Shown piece by piece: positions 35,079-43,059 of a stretch of DNA of 46,666 bases (the first letter of the stretch is position 1; every line of letters starts with the position of its first letter). This DNA comes from an uncultured Bacteroidia bacterium. Its GTDB lineage: Bacteria > Bacteroidota > Bacteroidia > Bacteroidales > Prolixibacteraceae. The stretch covers positions 1 through 46,666 of the forward strand of contig CAIYPA010000543.1 of assembly GCA_903927965.1 (NCBI GenBank), read 5' to 3'. The position numbers and the translations under genes are program-made. The notes beneath the pieces were generated by a model. The model did no database searches and was not told the origin of the DNA. It saw only the letters and a program-made list of their open reading frames with translations.

Positions 35079-35702
35079 TTAGTATTTTACTAATCTTCTT
35101 CCATGATACTCTGTGGAAGGGATCAGATGAATAATTTCCCCGAAATTCTCCCATGTGACTTTTCCTGCCACAATAATGCTCATTTCGTCACCGGCTATTT
35201 CGATCATTTTCAGGAGTACTTCACAACCTTCCATAGCGGTAGGCTTTCCACCGGAAGAGAGGACCCTATCAACGCCAATATTTTTCAACTGTCTAACAGA
35301 CAACAATAGATCACTTGTATCATCAATTGCCTTGTGGAAGGTGACCTGCATTGGTCTGGCAAACTCAACTAGTTCCATTGTCCTTTCAATGTCGATGGTG
35401 TTATCTGGATTAAGCAATCCGAATACGACCCCATAAACCCCTAGCTCATGACAGACGAGAATGTCCTGCCGCATGATTTCGATTTCATCAGGTGAATAAC
35501 AGAAATCGCCCCCACGTGGACGGATCATTACCATAGCCGAAACTTGCAATTTACTGATTACCTGTTTGATCGTACCATAGGATGGGGTTGTTCCACCAAC
35601 AGCCAGGTTATCGCACAATTCGATACGCATAGCCCCAGCTGCAGCTAACACCATAGCTTCCTGAAATGATTCTACACAAACTTCCTTTACCGGTTCATCC
35701 AT
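35079..35702 (-). CDS. cutC: CutC family protein
   Basis: A 207-residue TIM-barrel protein of the CutC family. Landmarks are KEVCVESFQEAMVLAAAGA (about 6-24), RIELCDNLAVGGTTPSYGTI (about 25-44), VMIRPRGGDFCYSPDE (about 57-72), VTFHKAID (about 122-129) and RVLSSGG (about 147-153). CutC was linked to copper tolerance in early E. coli work, but its true role is uncertain. The protein ends a little after EYHGR and is some 30-40 residues shorter than many homologues, so the last helix is short. The ATG at 35702 is chosen; the longer frame begins with TTG inside the -7 box. Confidence 0.9.
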   Translation of the reverse strand: MDEPVKEVCVESFQEAMVLAAAGAMRIELCDNLAVGGTTPSYGTIKQVISKLQVSAMVMIRPRGGDFCYSPDEIEIMRQDILVCHELGVYGVVFGLLNPDNTIDIERTMELVEFARPMQVTFHKAIDDTSDLLLSVRQLKNIGVDRVLSSGGKPTAMEGCEVLLKMIEIAGDEMSIIVAGKVTWENFGEIIHLIPSTEYHGRRLVKY

Positions 35703-35717
35703 TGATTCTTTTTGTTG

Positions 35718-35725
35718 CAAAAATA
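35718..35725 (-). promoter_or_regulatory. -7 box (TATTTTTG) of cutC
   Basis: TATTTTTG on the minus strand, 15 bp before the cutC ATG at 35702, fits TAnnTTTG. Confidence 0.5.
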
Positions 35726-35884
35726 ATGATAAAGCGGATGCTCTTCCATCAATTTCATGGCTTAAATAAATCCATTGCTCTTATTACCAATTTTTTTAAG
35801 GATATTTGCAGTATTAAAATTATCTCTTTGCTCCAATAATCTGGCATATCGTCTTTATTTTAAGCAGTTAGAAAAAATTCAAGA

Positions 35885-36307
35885 ATGGAAAGAAGAAAGT
35901 TTATCACACAGGTAGGAACAGGGACTTTGGCATATTGTGCAGCTATTCCTGTGATCGCCAATCATCTGGAAAATTCAGATAGAAATCCGGGTTTACTTTT
36001 GCTTGAAAAAGAAGAGGTTCAACATATGGTCATTTTTGACCTTAAACACTCAAAAGGATCGGCAGAAGCTGAGAAATTCCTTGATGATGGCAGGAAGATC
36101 CTAAGCAAAATACCTGTCGTTCACAACTTTCAAGTTTTCAATCAGGTAAGCCTGAAGAACGACTTTTCATACGGATTTTCAATGGTTTTTAAGGACCAGT
36201 CGGATTATTCTACCTACAATAACCATCCCGATCACGTAGCGTTTGTCGAAAACCGATGGAAGAAAGAGGTAAGCCGTTTCCTGGAAATTGATTTCAAAGC
36301 TCACTAA
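35885..36307 (+). CDS. Exported Dabb (A/B barrel) domain protein
   Basis: A 140-residue protein. The first 25 residues (MERRKFITQVGTGTLAYCAA) look like a twin-arginine leader; a cysteine at residue 18 is at a poor lipobox (LAYC). Residues 45-140 form one Dabb domain: VQHMVIFDLKH, a helix with AEKFLDDGRKILSKIP, FSYGFSMVFKDQSDYSTYNNHPDHVAFVE (the typical Y-x-x-HPDH region) and a last helix with VSRFLEIDF. Dabb proteins are small ferredoxin-like dimers, often with no known enzyme activity and usually cytoplasmic. The Tat-like leader makes this one unusual. It ends 10 bp before the CYTH gene and is likely co-transcribed. Confidence 0.82.
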   Translation: MERRKFITQVGTGTLAYCAAIPVIANHLENSDRNPGLLLLEKEEVQHMVIFDLKHSKGSAEAEKFLDDGRKILSKIPVVHNFQVFNQVSLKNDFSYGFSMVFKDQSDYSTYNNHPDHVAFVENRWKKEVSRFLEIDFKAH

Positions 36308-36317
36308 AATTCATAAA

Positions 36318-36785
36318 ATGGGCGTAGAAATCGAACGTAAATTTCTGGTATCCGGAAATGAATGGCGTGCTTTGGGAACTCCGGTGCATTACGCCCAGGG
36401 TTACCTTGTTGCCGATGGGTACAGGACCGTGAGGATCAGGGTCGCTGGTGAAAATGGTTTCCTGACCATAAAGGGCGTTTCAAAAAGTTTCAGCCGTCCT
36501 GAATTTGAATATAAAATCCCTGTTGAAGAGGCCATTGAAATGCTCAAATTGTGCTCGATTCCTGTCATTGAAAAATTCAGGACGAAGGTTGTGTTCGAGG
36601 GCAAAACATGGGAAGTGGATGAATTCCAGGGAGAAAACAAAGGCCTGATTATGGCGGAGATCGAATTAAAATCTGAGGATGAGCCCTTTTCGATTCCGCC
36701 ATGGATCGGAAAAGAAGTTACCGGTGACATGCGCTATTTTAACTCAAGGCTTGCGGTAAATCCCTTTAAGAATTGGAGGAAATGA
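36318..36785 (+). CDS. CYTH domain protein
   Basis: A 155-residue single-domain protein of the CYTH (triphosphate tunnel) family. The hallmark ExExK motif is at the N-terminus (GVEIERKFLV). Basic strands follow (TVRIRV near 34, GFLTIKG near 45) and acidic strands later (EFEYKIP near 61, WEVDEFQGENKGLIMAEIELKS split near 95-115). The family hydrolyses inorganic triphosphates or related compounds in a tunnel lined by these charged residues. The size is that of the common short bacterial form. The ATG at 36318 places ExExK where the family has it; the longer frame lies inside the Dabb gene. Confidence 0.9.
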   Translation: MGVEIERKFLVSGNEWRALGTPVHYAQGYLVADGYRTVRIRVAGENGFLTIKGVSKSFSRPEFEYKIPVEEAIEMLKLCSIPVIEKFRTKVVFEGKTWEVDEFQGENKGLIMAEIELKSEDEPFSIPPWIGKEVTGDMRYFNSRLAVNPFKNWRK

Positions 36786-36872
36786 TGGCATGGGGCAAAG
36801 GGCTTTGGGGCATGGGGCAAAGGGCTTGGGGCAGGCAACGAGCTTAGGGCATGGGGCAACGAGCTTAGGGCT
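36786..36872 (+). repeat. G-rich tandem repeat of about 20 bp, four copies
   Basis: Units built on GGGCATGGGGCAAAGGGCTT and the variant GGGCATGGGGCAACGAGCTTA occur four times, with a fifth fragment GGGCTTTGG. The stretch lies between the CYTH stop and the next gene and is far richer in G than its surroundings. It may be a dispersed repeat of this genome and has enough G-runs to allow quadruplex formation, which is untested. Confidence 0.75.
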
Positions 36873-36938
36873 TTGGCTATCCGAAGAACGGAGACGGGAA
36901 GAAGAAAAATTGTATTACAACGAAATAGGAAAAATCGG

Positions 36939-38585
36939 GTGAGAATATTTAAAAGGTTTCTGATGTTAAGTTTAGGGTGGTGCATCCCTTTTTTTGTGTT
37001 TGCACAGGGACATACGACCATCTCGGCCAATACGCCACGCATGGTGATCGGTATTGTGATCGAAGATTTTAATCCCGATTATGTGGAACGCTATTGGGAA
37101 AAATTTGGGGAAGGCGGTTTTCAACGTTTGTACTCTCGTGGCTTTATTTGTGCCAACCACCACTACAGCAACTTATTACAACGTCCTTCAGTCAATATGG
37201 CGACACTTTCGACAGGAACCAATCCATCAAGCAATGGGATTGTCAACGACAGTTGGATAGACCAGGTAAAAAAGAAAGAGGTCAACGCAGTCAACGACAA
37301 ATTATTTAAGACCCTGGGTTCTGATTCCAACAGTGGGGAGCGGTCGGCCGCAAAACTGATGGTCCCAACTTTGGGCGATCAGCTTAAGATCCTTACAAAG
37401 GGAAAATCCAGGATTTTTTCTGTAGCGCTTAACGATGGTTCCGCAGTTTTTGCTGCAGGTCATGCAGCCGATGGTGCTTATTGGTTCGACCCGGCTTCCG
37501 GCAAAATGATCTCCAGTTCCTATTACACGGAAACTTTCCCAAAATGGGCACTCGATTATAACAACTTAAAACTGTCCGACTCCTATTTTAAAATGAGCTG
37601 GACACCATTAAAAGACCAGATCACCTATACCGAAAGCATTTCGGATATGTACCACAAGATTTATGGTTATCTTGGGAAATACAACAACTTTCCTTTTGAT
37701 ATGGGAAACCTCAAAAAAGAATCAGGTGGAACCTATAAAATATTAAAGACAACCCCTTGGGGAAATACAGTTATAAAAGATTTTACGCTTCAGATGATCC
37801 CCAAGGAACAGATTGGTTATGACCTTGTTCCAGACCTTCTTACAGTTGTCTTTTCGTCTATGGATTATGAACGGTACTCGTTCGGCCCGTTTTCGATCGA
37901 AATGGAGGACACCTATCTCCGCCTGGACAAGGAAATTGCCGACTTGCTCAAATATGTGGAAGATGGGTATGGTACAGACAACCTGCTGATTTACCTCACC
38001 GGCCTCACGAGCATCTCTTATCCAGCCGATTATCTGAAAGAAAAATACAGGATGACAGCCAATATTTTTAATCCGGAAAGTGCTGTGGCATTGCTTAAAT
38101 CGTATCTGAATATCAAATATGGCGAAGGATCCTGGATTGAACTTTTTACCAATCAACAGATCTACCTTGACCGCGAGTTGGTTGAAAAAAAGAAATTGAA
38201 TTTGCATGAAGTGCAGGAAGCTGTAGCGCTTTTCTTAAACCAATTTGAGGGCATTGCCTACGCTAAGGCTGCCAACGGACTGGAAGCCAATAACTTTCCT
38301 GGAGGTGTCCTTGAACCTTTCCAGAACAATTACCACATCAAGCGATCGGGTGATGTACTGATCAAATATGAAGATGGCTGGCAACCAAAAGACAAATACA
38401 ACCCGGTCGATTATACCGACAACAATCAGGTGCCATTGGTGTGGTATGGAGCAGGGATCAAAAAAGGGACAACGATCAGAAGGACAGATGCCACGGATGT
38501 TGTACCGACAATCGCCGCCTTTCTTGGCATAGCCCCTCCGGGTTCGGTTACCGGGAAGGTGATTGAGGAGGTGATCAACCATTAA
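36939..38585 (+). CDS. PafA-like alkaline phosphatase homologue, probably inactive
   Basis: A 548-residue exported protein clearly related to PafA-type phosphatases (for example GEGGFQRLYSRGF, DGAYWFDPASGKMISSSYY and FGPFSIEMEDTYLRLDKE in matching order). The catalytic residues are changed. The metal Asp of VVDQ is Glu in VIED, and the nucleophile Thr before GH is Pro (RPSVNMATLSTG). The K-x-R pair is NDG (ALNDGSA), the metal His after SxDY is Tyr (SMDYERYS), and LTADH has become LTGLT. The last metal His is Gln (NNQVPLVWYG). Only the Asp of SMDY remains. I chose GTG at 36939, which gives a good signal peptide (RIFKRFLMLSLGWCIPFF); the ATG at 36963 leaves no basic n-region. A binding or scaffold role is inferred. 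Confidence 0.8.
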   Translation: MRIFKRFLMLSLGWCIPFFVFAQGHTTISANTPRMVIGIVIEDFNPDYVERYWEKFGEGGFQRLYSRGFICANHHYSNLLQRPSVNMATLSTGTNPSSNGIVNDSWIDQVKKKEVNAVNDKLFKTLGSDSNSGERSAAKLMVPTLGDQLKILTKGKSRIFSVALNDGSAVFAAGHAADGAYWFDPASGKMISSSYYTETFPKWALDYNNLKLSDSYFKMSWTPLKDQITYTESISDMYHKIYGYLGKYNNFPFDMGNLKKESGGTYKILKTTPWGNTVIKDFTLQMIPKEQIGYDLVPDLLTVVFSSMDYERYSFGPFSIEMEDTYLRLDKEIADLLKYVEDGYGTDNLLIYLTGLTSISYPADYLKEKYRMTANIFNPESAVALLKSYLNIKYGEGSWIELFTNQQIYLDRELVEKKKLNLHEVQEAVALFLNQFEGIAYAKAANGLEANNFPGGVLEPFQNNYHIKRSGDVLIKYEDGWQPKDKYNPVDYTDNNQVPLVWYGAGIKKGTTIRRTDATDVVPTIAAFLGIAPPGSVTGKVIEEVINH

Positions 38586-39002
38586 AAGGTTAAAAGACAG
38601 GAAGGTGTGAAGTGCCTGACAGCGTTGTTTAAATCGTCATTAATCCAAACGCCGACGGGTCTCCGACATCGTTGGGTTTTTGACTCGTTTAATAAGATAT
38701 TTTGACAATTTCATCCCAAAATAAGTGAAATAACTAATTTTCCTATTGTAGTGGTCAAAAGCTCCAGAGGAGCGTAATATTGGTAGAATAAAACGTCTCT
38801 CCCATCCTAACGGCGCAATCAGAAAATCCTAATAAAGAACAAATGATCACTGCGCCGAAAGAAGATGGATTACCAAAAGAGCGATATCAGAATACGGTTT
38901 GCTTCCAAAAAATATACAAGCCATTACGAACAAAACGTGAAAGACCAGCTTCTGGTTTTGGGTTAGTGATCGTCTCACTCGAAGTGAGGCTATCACTAAA
39001 AT
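38586..39002. other. Intergenic region with small hairpin elements
   Basis: No coding frame is supported in these 417 bp. The sequence GCTCCAGAGGAGC (38761-38773) is a 5-bp stem with AGA loop followed by GTAATATTGGTAGAATAAAA. That layout is reminiscent of dispersed repeats in genomes of this phylum, but copies elsewhere cannot be checked. A second hairpin at 38963-38999 is listed separately. Confidence 0.5.
38963..38999 (-). terminator. Hairpin after the LytTR response regulator
   Basis: TTAGTGAT (38963-38970) pairs with ATCACTAA (38992-38999) and CTCACT (38974-38979) with AGTGAG (38983-38988), with a 3-bp internal mismatch. It begins 3 bp beyond the stop of the minus-strand regulator gene and probably ends that operon. 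Confidence 0.6.
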
Positions 39003-39764
39003 TCATAAAACACCAGAAAACCAATTCTTAAATTCCGGTATCCTGGCTTTGCTGACCAATATCTTTTCAGCAACCGGAACCTTTAGGTTGACCGATAACC
39101 TGCTGTTGAACCACAGATCAATATCTTTGATTGCGTTCCTTGCGATGATAAATTGGCGGTTGGCGCGGAAGAACAGTTGTGGATCCAGCATTTTGGTCAA
39201 CTCGTCCAAAGTTAGGTCGAGCACATAACTTTTATCGCCATAGGTAAAGGCTTTCACAAGGCTGGCATCCAGAAAAACATAGGCAATGTCGGCACTCTGT
39301 AAAGGGATGAGTTTGTCGCCTTTTGCCGGAACAAGAAAGTGAGTTTTATAGGCCGACCCTTTTTTATAAAGTGCGATCAGCTCCTGAAGCCCAGATTTTT
39401 CGTCCCGTTCGGGAACCAGGGTTTTCAGTTTATCCATTGCCTTTCTAACATCTTCTTTATCAATGGGTTTTAACAAATAATCAACACTGTTCACTTTAAA
39501 GGCTTTTAAAGCATATTCATCGTATGCTGTGGTGAAGATGATCGGGCAGGTGATCGAAACTTTCTTAAAAATTTCAAAGGCTGACCCATCTGCCAGATGG
39601 ATGTCCATAAATACAATATCGGGTTGGGCATGGCACGAAAACCACTCAATGGTATCATCAATGCTGTCTATTGTCGCAACTATTTTAAAACCACCCAGTT
39701 CATTCAGGATGGTCTCCAAGTTCCTTACCGCCAATTGCTCGTCCTCTATTATAATTGCCTTCAT
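39003..39764 (-). CDS. LytTR family response regulator
   Basis: A 253-residue DNA-binding response regulator. The receiver domain (1-120) has the acidic pair Glu7-Asp8, the phosphoacceptor Asp54 in VFMDIHL, and Lys99 in YLLKPID. The LytTR domain (about 145-250) contains FLVPAKGDKLIPLQSADIAYVFLD, MLDPQLFFRANRQFIIARNAI and KVPVAEKILVSKARIPEFKNWF. It is the partner of the kinase gene upstream, which overlaps it by 4 bp (ATGA-type coupling). The genes it controls are unknown. Confidence 0.93.
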   Translation of the reverse strand: MKAIIIEDEQLAVRNLETILNELGGFKIVATIDSIDDTIEWFSCHAQPDIVFMDIHLADGSAFEIFKKVSITCPIIFTTAYDEYALKAFKVNSVDYLLKPIDKEDVRKAMDKLKTLVPERDEKSGLQELIALYKKGSAYKTHFLVPAKGDKLIPLQSADIAYVFLDASLVKAFTYGDKSYVLDLTLDELTKMLDPQLFFRANRQFIIARNAIKDIDLWFNSRLSVNLKVPVAEKILVSKARIPEFKNWFSGVL

Positions 39765-40813
39765 TCGTTTTGAGGTTTAAGTAATGGAATGATGACAGTA
39801 AACTCGTTGTTGACCTTTTTTATCGTGATCGTTTTGCCCCCAAGTAACAGATATTGTTTTTCCAGATTGGACAAGCCAATTTCGGTGCCGGGTTCAGGAT
39901 TGATTTTTTCCTGGATTGGGTTTGAAACCACCACATATTGGTCAGGTGCGGTTTCAATTTTAATCGTCAATGGTTTTTTCCTGCTGATTTCATTGTGCTT
40001 CACTGCATTCTCTACCAATGTTTGCAAGGTAAGTGGTGGAATCCTGAAAAGAGTAAGTTCATCGTTTATACGCATTTCGATCCTGAAATTGGATCCAAAC
40101 CTAAGTTGGATCAAAAAGAGATAAGAATCAAGGAAATTCAATTCCTCACCCATTGTAACCGTCTTGTTTTCATTGCTTTGCAAAGTATATCGCAAGACAA
40201 GCGAAAGATGCCTGACATATTTTTGCGCAATATCCGCATCCTCGCGGATCAACGTTTGAAGCGCATTGAGCGAATTGAACAAAAAATGGGGGCTCACCTG
40301 ATTTTTAAGGCTATCAAACTGACTTTGAAGGCTTTCTGTTTTTAACCTTTCGTTCTCCAGTTCGATACGTTGCTTCTGGAAGATCAGCCTTATAATAATG
40401 ACGCAGATCAGCACCGCAGTTCCCACTACCATGTTCTGAAAAGTGTAATGGGTACGGAAATGATCCTGACTCAAATCGGTAATAAATAATCTTTTAAGCG
40501 CAAAGAATGAATGGTTCAGAAAAAACACAAGAACAAAAGTCAGAATAGAAGCTATCAGTATTTCGAAGTATTTTGTATCTTGTTGTTTTTTAAAGGGTTT
40601 CAAAATAGTATAATTCATTAAAAATAGAAGAAAGGCAACCAGGGTTGTAATTGTAAGTTCAAAAATGAAATCGAAAATACCCTGGCTGGTAATATGGTTT
40701 TCCTCATCATAAGCAATACGGTCAAAGTAGGACGGAAAGTGGATCAGGATACTGATCGCAATAGAGATCAATAACGCAATGATCAGATATTTCCTTAGAT
40801 TTTGTTGCTTCAT
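39761..40813 (-). CDS. LytS/YpdA-type sensor histidine kinase
   Basis: A 350-residue membrane sensor. Four hydrophobic helices lie near residues 9-27, 48-70, 84-103 and 127-146, followed by a short coiled coil. The His_kinase domain has the phosphoacceptor His176 in NQVSPHFLFNSLNAL. The ATPase part shows the N box TLVENAVKHNEIS (about 285) and the G box GTEIGLSNLEKQYLLL (about 320). There is no separate sensory domain, so the signal is probably sensed in or near the membrane. It pairs with the LytTR regulator downstream. Such pairs are common in Bacteroidota. Confidence 0.92.
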   Translation of the reverse strand: MKQQNLRKYLIIALLISIAISILIHFPSYFDRIAYDEENHITSQGIFDFIFELTITTLVAFLLFLMNYTILKPFKKQQDTKYFEILIASILTFVLVFFLNHSFFALKRLFITDLSQDHFRTHYTFQNMVVGTAVLICVIIIRLIFQKQRIELENERLKTESLQSQFDSLKNQVSPHFLFNSLNALQTLIREDADIAQKYVRHLSLVLRYTLQSNENKTVTMGEELNFLDSYLFLIQLRFGSNFRIEMRINDELTLFRIPPLTLQTLVENAVKHNEISRKKPLTIKIETAPDQYVVVSNPIQEKINPEPGTEIGLSNLEKQYLLLGGKTITIKKVNNEFTVIIPLLKPQNE

Positions 40814-41001
40814 TTGATTTATTGCTGATTAAAAAGAATGCTTATAAGACAATCTGCCAAAGTTACATCGACTTTTCGGAATTGGACAAAGATCTGAATA
40901 AAGCTGAAGAATTTCGCATTGAAGCCTCCAAATTGGGGAATGAAATTTGGGAAAACTCTTTTGGCAAATTAATTAAACAATTTTTCAGAAATCAGAATTA
41001 G
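40783..41001 (+). pseudogene. Possible 3' remnant of a lost gene
   Basis: An open frame without any ATG runs from a stop at 40780 to TAG at 40999-41001. Its last 50 codons read like a real helical protein end (KNAYKTICQSYIDFSELDK and LGNEIWENSFGKLIKQFF), while its start overlaps the kinase gene on the other strand. It probably is the tail of a gene whose 5' part was deleted, next to another decayed gene (41549-42037). No family could be named. Confidence 0.35.
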
Positions 41002-41040
41002 GAAGAAATAAACAAAATTGTTTATTTCTTCCTATCTTTG
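41000..41040 (+). promoter_or_regulatory. Palindromic operator and -7 box of the toxin-antitoxin locus
   Basis: AGGAAGAAATAAACAA (41000-41015) and its exact reverse complement (41018-41033) form a 34-bp palindrome broken only by the two central bases. It runs directly into the -7 box TATCTTTG (41033-41040), sharing one base, 21 bp before the antitoxin start. Its position and symmetry fit an operator through which the HTH antitoxin represses its own promoter. Confidence 0.7.
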
Positions 41041-41060
41041 TATCAAATCTCAAAATATTT

Positions 41061-41585
41061 ATGGACGATAATCTATCATTGATCAAAGGAATACATCCGG
41101 GATTGATTCTTGAACGGGAGTTAAAGAAAAGGAAACTCGCAAAAGGGAAGTTTGCACTGTCAATTAATGAGTTTCCACAAACTTTAGTCTCCATCATCAA
41201 AGGCAAACGCAGGATGAATCCAGCTTTATCATTGAAAATCGAAAAGGCTTTGGGACTGGAGGAAGGCTATTTTATGGTCTTGCAGGTTTTCTACGACATT
41301 GAACTTGTAAAGAGAAAGCAAGCAAAAGGTTATCACCCCGACTTATCCAAAATCCGCTCTATTGTTTTTTGGGATACTGATATAAACCTGATCGACTGGA
41401 GCAAAAACAGAAATGCGATCATCACCCGGATCTTTGAACGAGGCAATGATCAGGAAATCAATGAGATAATTGACTTTTATGGCAGAGAGTCAGTATTATC
41501 AATTTTAGGCGAAAGTGAAAATCTATCTGGTATTATTGTTGGGAATAAGAAAAAATTGATTATGGGTCAATTGAAGAATACTTAA
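41061..41585 (+). CDS. HTH antitoxin with DUF6922-like C-terminus
   Basis: A 174-residue protein. Residues 10-65 form a lambda-repressor-type helix-turn-helix (GIHPGLILERELKKRKL, FALSINEFPQTLVSIIKGKRRMN, LSLKIEKALGLEEGYF), close to the HigA/XRE antitoxin type. Residues 90-150 (IRSIVFWDTDINLIDW, ITRIFERGNDQEINEIIDFYGRESV) match the DUF6922 pattern, which is typical of antitoxins placed before AbiEii-type nucleotidyltransferase toxins. The last 25 residues do not look like the usual family end, so the 3' end may be altered by the deletion that shortened the toxin. It likely represses its own promoter through the palindrome just upstream. Confidence 0.75.
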   Translation: MDDNLSLIKGIHPGLILERELKKRKLAKGKFALSINEFPQTLVSIIKGKRRMNPALSLKIEKALGLEEGYFMVLQVFYDIELVKRKQAKGYHPDLSKIRSIVFWDTDINLIDWSKNRNAIITRIFERGNDQEINEIIDFYGRESVLSILGESENLSGIIVGNKKKLIMGQLKNT

Positions 41586-42037
41586 AGTCGAATTTCCCTT
41601 ACACCGATTCCTTAAATCTACCAATAATTGGAATGGGAAAATCGTTTTTTATCGGTGAATCATTCAACCACTGCATTAATCTGGATGTCTATTATACAGA
41701 CAGATACATTCGTCCGATCCTGTCCATTGATGGTCTTCGACTCGCATCACTTGAAGATATTGTGGCAATGAAAATTGATGTCATCTCAAGAGGAGGGCGT
41801 AAAAAAGATTTCTGGGATATCCATGAGCTAATGAAAACCTATTCATTAGATTATATGCTTAAACTTCATGAAGAACGAAATCCTTATAAGCATAACCGTC
41901 AAGAGATACTTGAAAGTTTAATAAAATTTGAACAGGCAGACAATGATTTTGAGCCACTCTGTTTGAAGAACAAAAATTGGCATTTAATCAAGCTTGATAT
42001 AATAGAAATCGTAAAATCCTCTAATAAAATATTTTAG
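41549..42037 (+). pseudogene. Truncated AbiEii-like nucleotidyltransferase toxin
   Basis: The frame is open from 41549 and the first ATG is at 41633 (134 codons). The region upstream of the ATG still reads as toxin (EEYLKSNFPYTDSLNLPI), so the ATG is not the original start. The remaining part has the family signature LRLASLEDIVAMKIDVISRG followed by KKDFWDIHELMKTYSLDYML, as in AbiEii/AbiGii toxins. The N-terminal catalytic half, with the GG...DLDLF-type nucleotidyltransferase motif, is missing. The deletion also brought its frame to overlap the antitoxin end by 37 bp. The toxin is most likely dead, with the antitoxin still present. Confidence 0.7.
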
Positions 42038-42038
42038 T

Positions 42039-43025
42039 CTATCTGGTTGGAGCAGAAGCTTTTTGAGCTGCCTTCTTCGCTTTTAGTCCTTCCTGGTAAT
42101 CTGACAATTCCTTTTTAGTCATGGGAAGATTGGGATACTGGTCCAACCATTCCTGAAAAGCTTTTTCATAAACCTCCATATCGACAGTAAATGCCTCATT
42201 GATATATTCGAATTTCTTTGTTTTCATACAGAAGAAACTAAACTGGTCGCGTAAATGGGTATATTCACCCGAGATGACCACTTCATTGACAAACTGGGCT
42301 GGGATAAAGGTTACACCTGTCGATTTTGCAAGTACCACATCGCCAGGCAAAACAGTCACCCGACCTATACGGATGGGGGCATTGACTGAAGCAATCATCA
42401 TCTGTTTGATCGCCGATGGGTCTGATCCCCTGATCCAGCCATTAAAGCCTTCGATTTCGGAAAGCCCTTCCACATCGCGTACCGATCCATTGAAGATGAT
42501 TCCCCTCTTTCCTGCTTTGTAAATTGCATTGCCAAGATTGTCGCCAATTAGTGTCCCATCTGCCATTTTCCCAAAACTGTCAGCCACATAAACATCACTA
42601 TCACTTAGCTTTATAATTGGGGCATAATTGGTTACTGGCGTCTTTGTTCCTTCCTTCTTTGCCTGTTCCTGTATATAGTTGTCGAAATCCTTCCGCAATG
42701 GCATGAACTGTGCGGTGACCACGCGACCTGTCATCGCCTTTTCAGGATGGATGATCTGCCACCCGTTTTCGAAAGTGCTTGCAAAATTTTCAAATTGATT
42801 TTCATATCCTTTGGCATTCAGTGCCCCCCAGACTTCCTCCATCGAAAGTTTCTTCAACCGTTCCAAGAGGTTGTCCGAAACTTTTGGCCTCCCATCAGGT
42901 GTACGTTCACCTGTCCATTCTGAAGTCAATGCTTTGATGCTTTCTGGTGGCCATACAACACTTTGGGTTTTGGCATTGAACGCAACAAAAAACAATACTG
43001 AAACGAAGATTGAGATTTTTTTCAT
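42039..43025 (-). CDS. Exported RraA-family (HMG aldolase-like) protein
   Basis: A 328-residue protein. The N-terminus is a signal peptide (MKKISIFVSVLFFVAFNAK). The RraA-type domain spans about residues 130-270: LIGDNLGNAIYKAGKRGI (about 158-175), FNGSVRDVEGL (about 178-188, holding the Arg-Asp pair that binds substrate and metal in the family) and PGDVVLAKSTGVTFIP (about 232-247). Members include 4-hydroxy-4-methyl-2-oxoglutarate aldolase, oxaloacetate decarboxylases and the RNase E regulator RraA. The lack of RNase E context and the presence of a signal peptide favour a small sugar-acid or keto-acid enzyme in the periplasm. It lies 34 bp after the mannonate dehydratase gene. Confidence 0.82.
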   Translation of the reverse strand: MKKISIFVSVLFFVAFNAKTQSVVWPPESIKALTSEWTGERTPDGRPKVSDNLLERLKKLSMEEVWGALNAKGYENQFENFASTFENGWQIIHPEKAMTGRVVTAQFMPLRKDFDNYIQEQAKKEGTKTPVTNYAPIIKLSDSDVYVADSFGKMADGTLIGDNLGNAIYKAGKRGIIFNGSVRDVEGLSEIEGFNGWIRGSDPSAIKQMMIASVNAPIRIGRVTVLPGDVVLAKSTGVTFIPAQFVNEVVISGEYTHLRDQFSFFCMKTKKFEYINEAFTVDMEVYEKAFQEWLDQYPNLPMTKKELSDYQEGLKAKKAAQKASAPTR

Positions 43026-43059
43026 GATTATAATTAAAAAAGAGAGATATACTTTTGGA

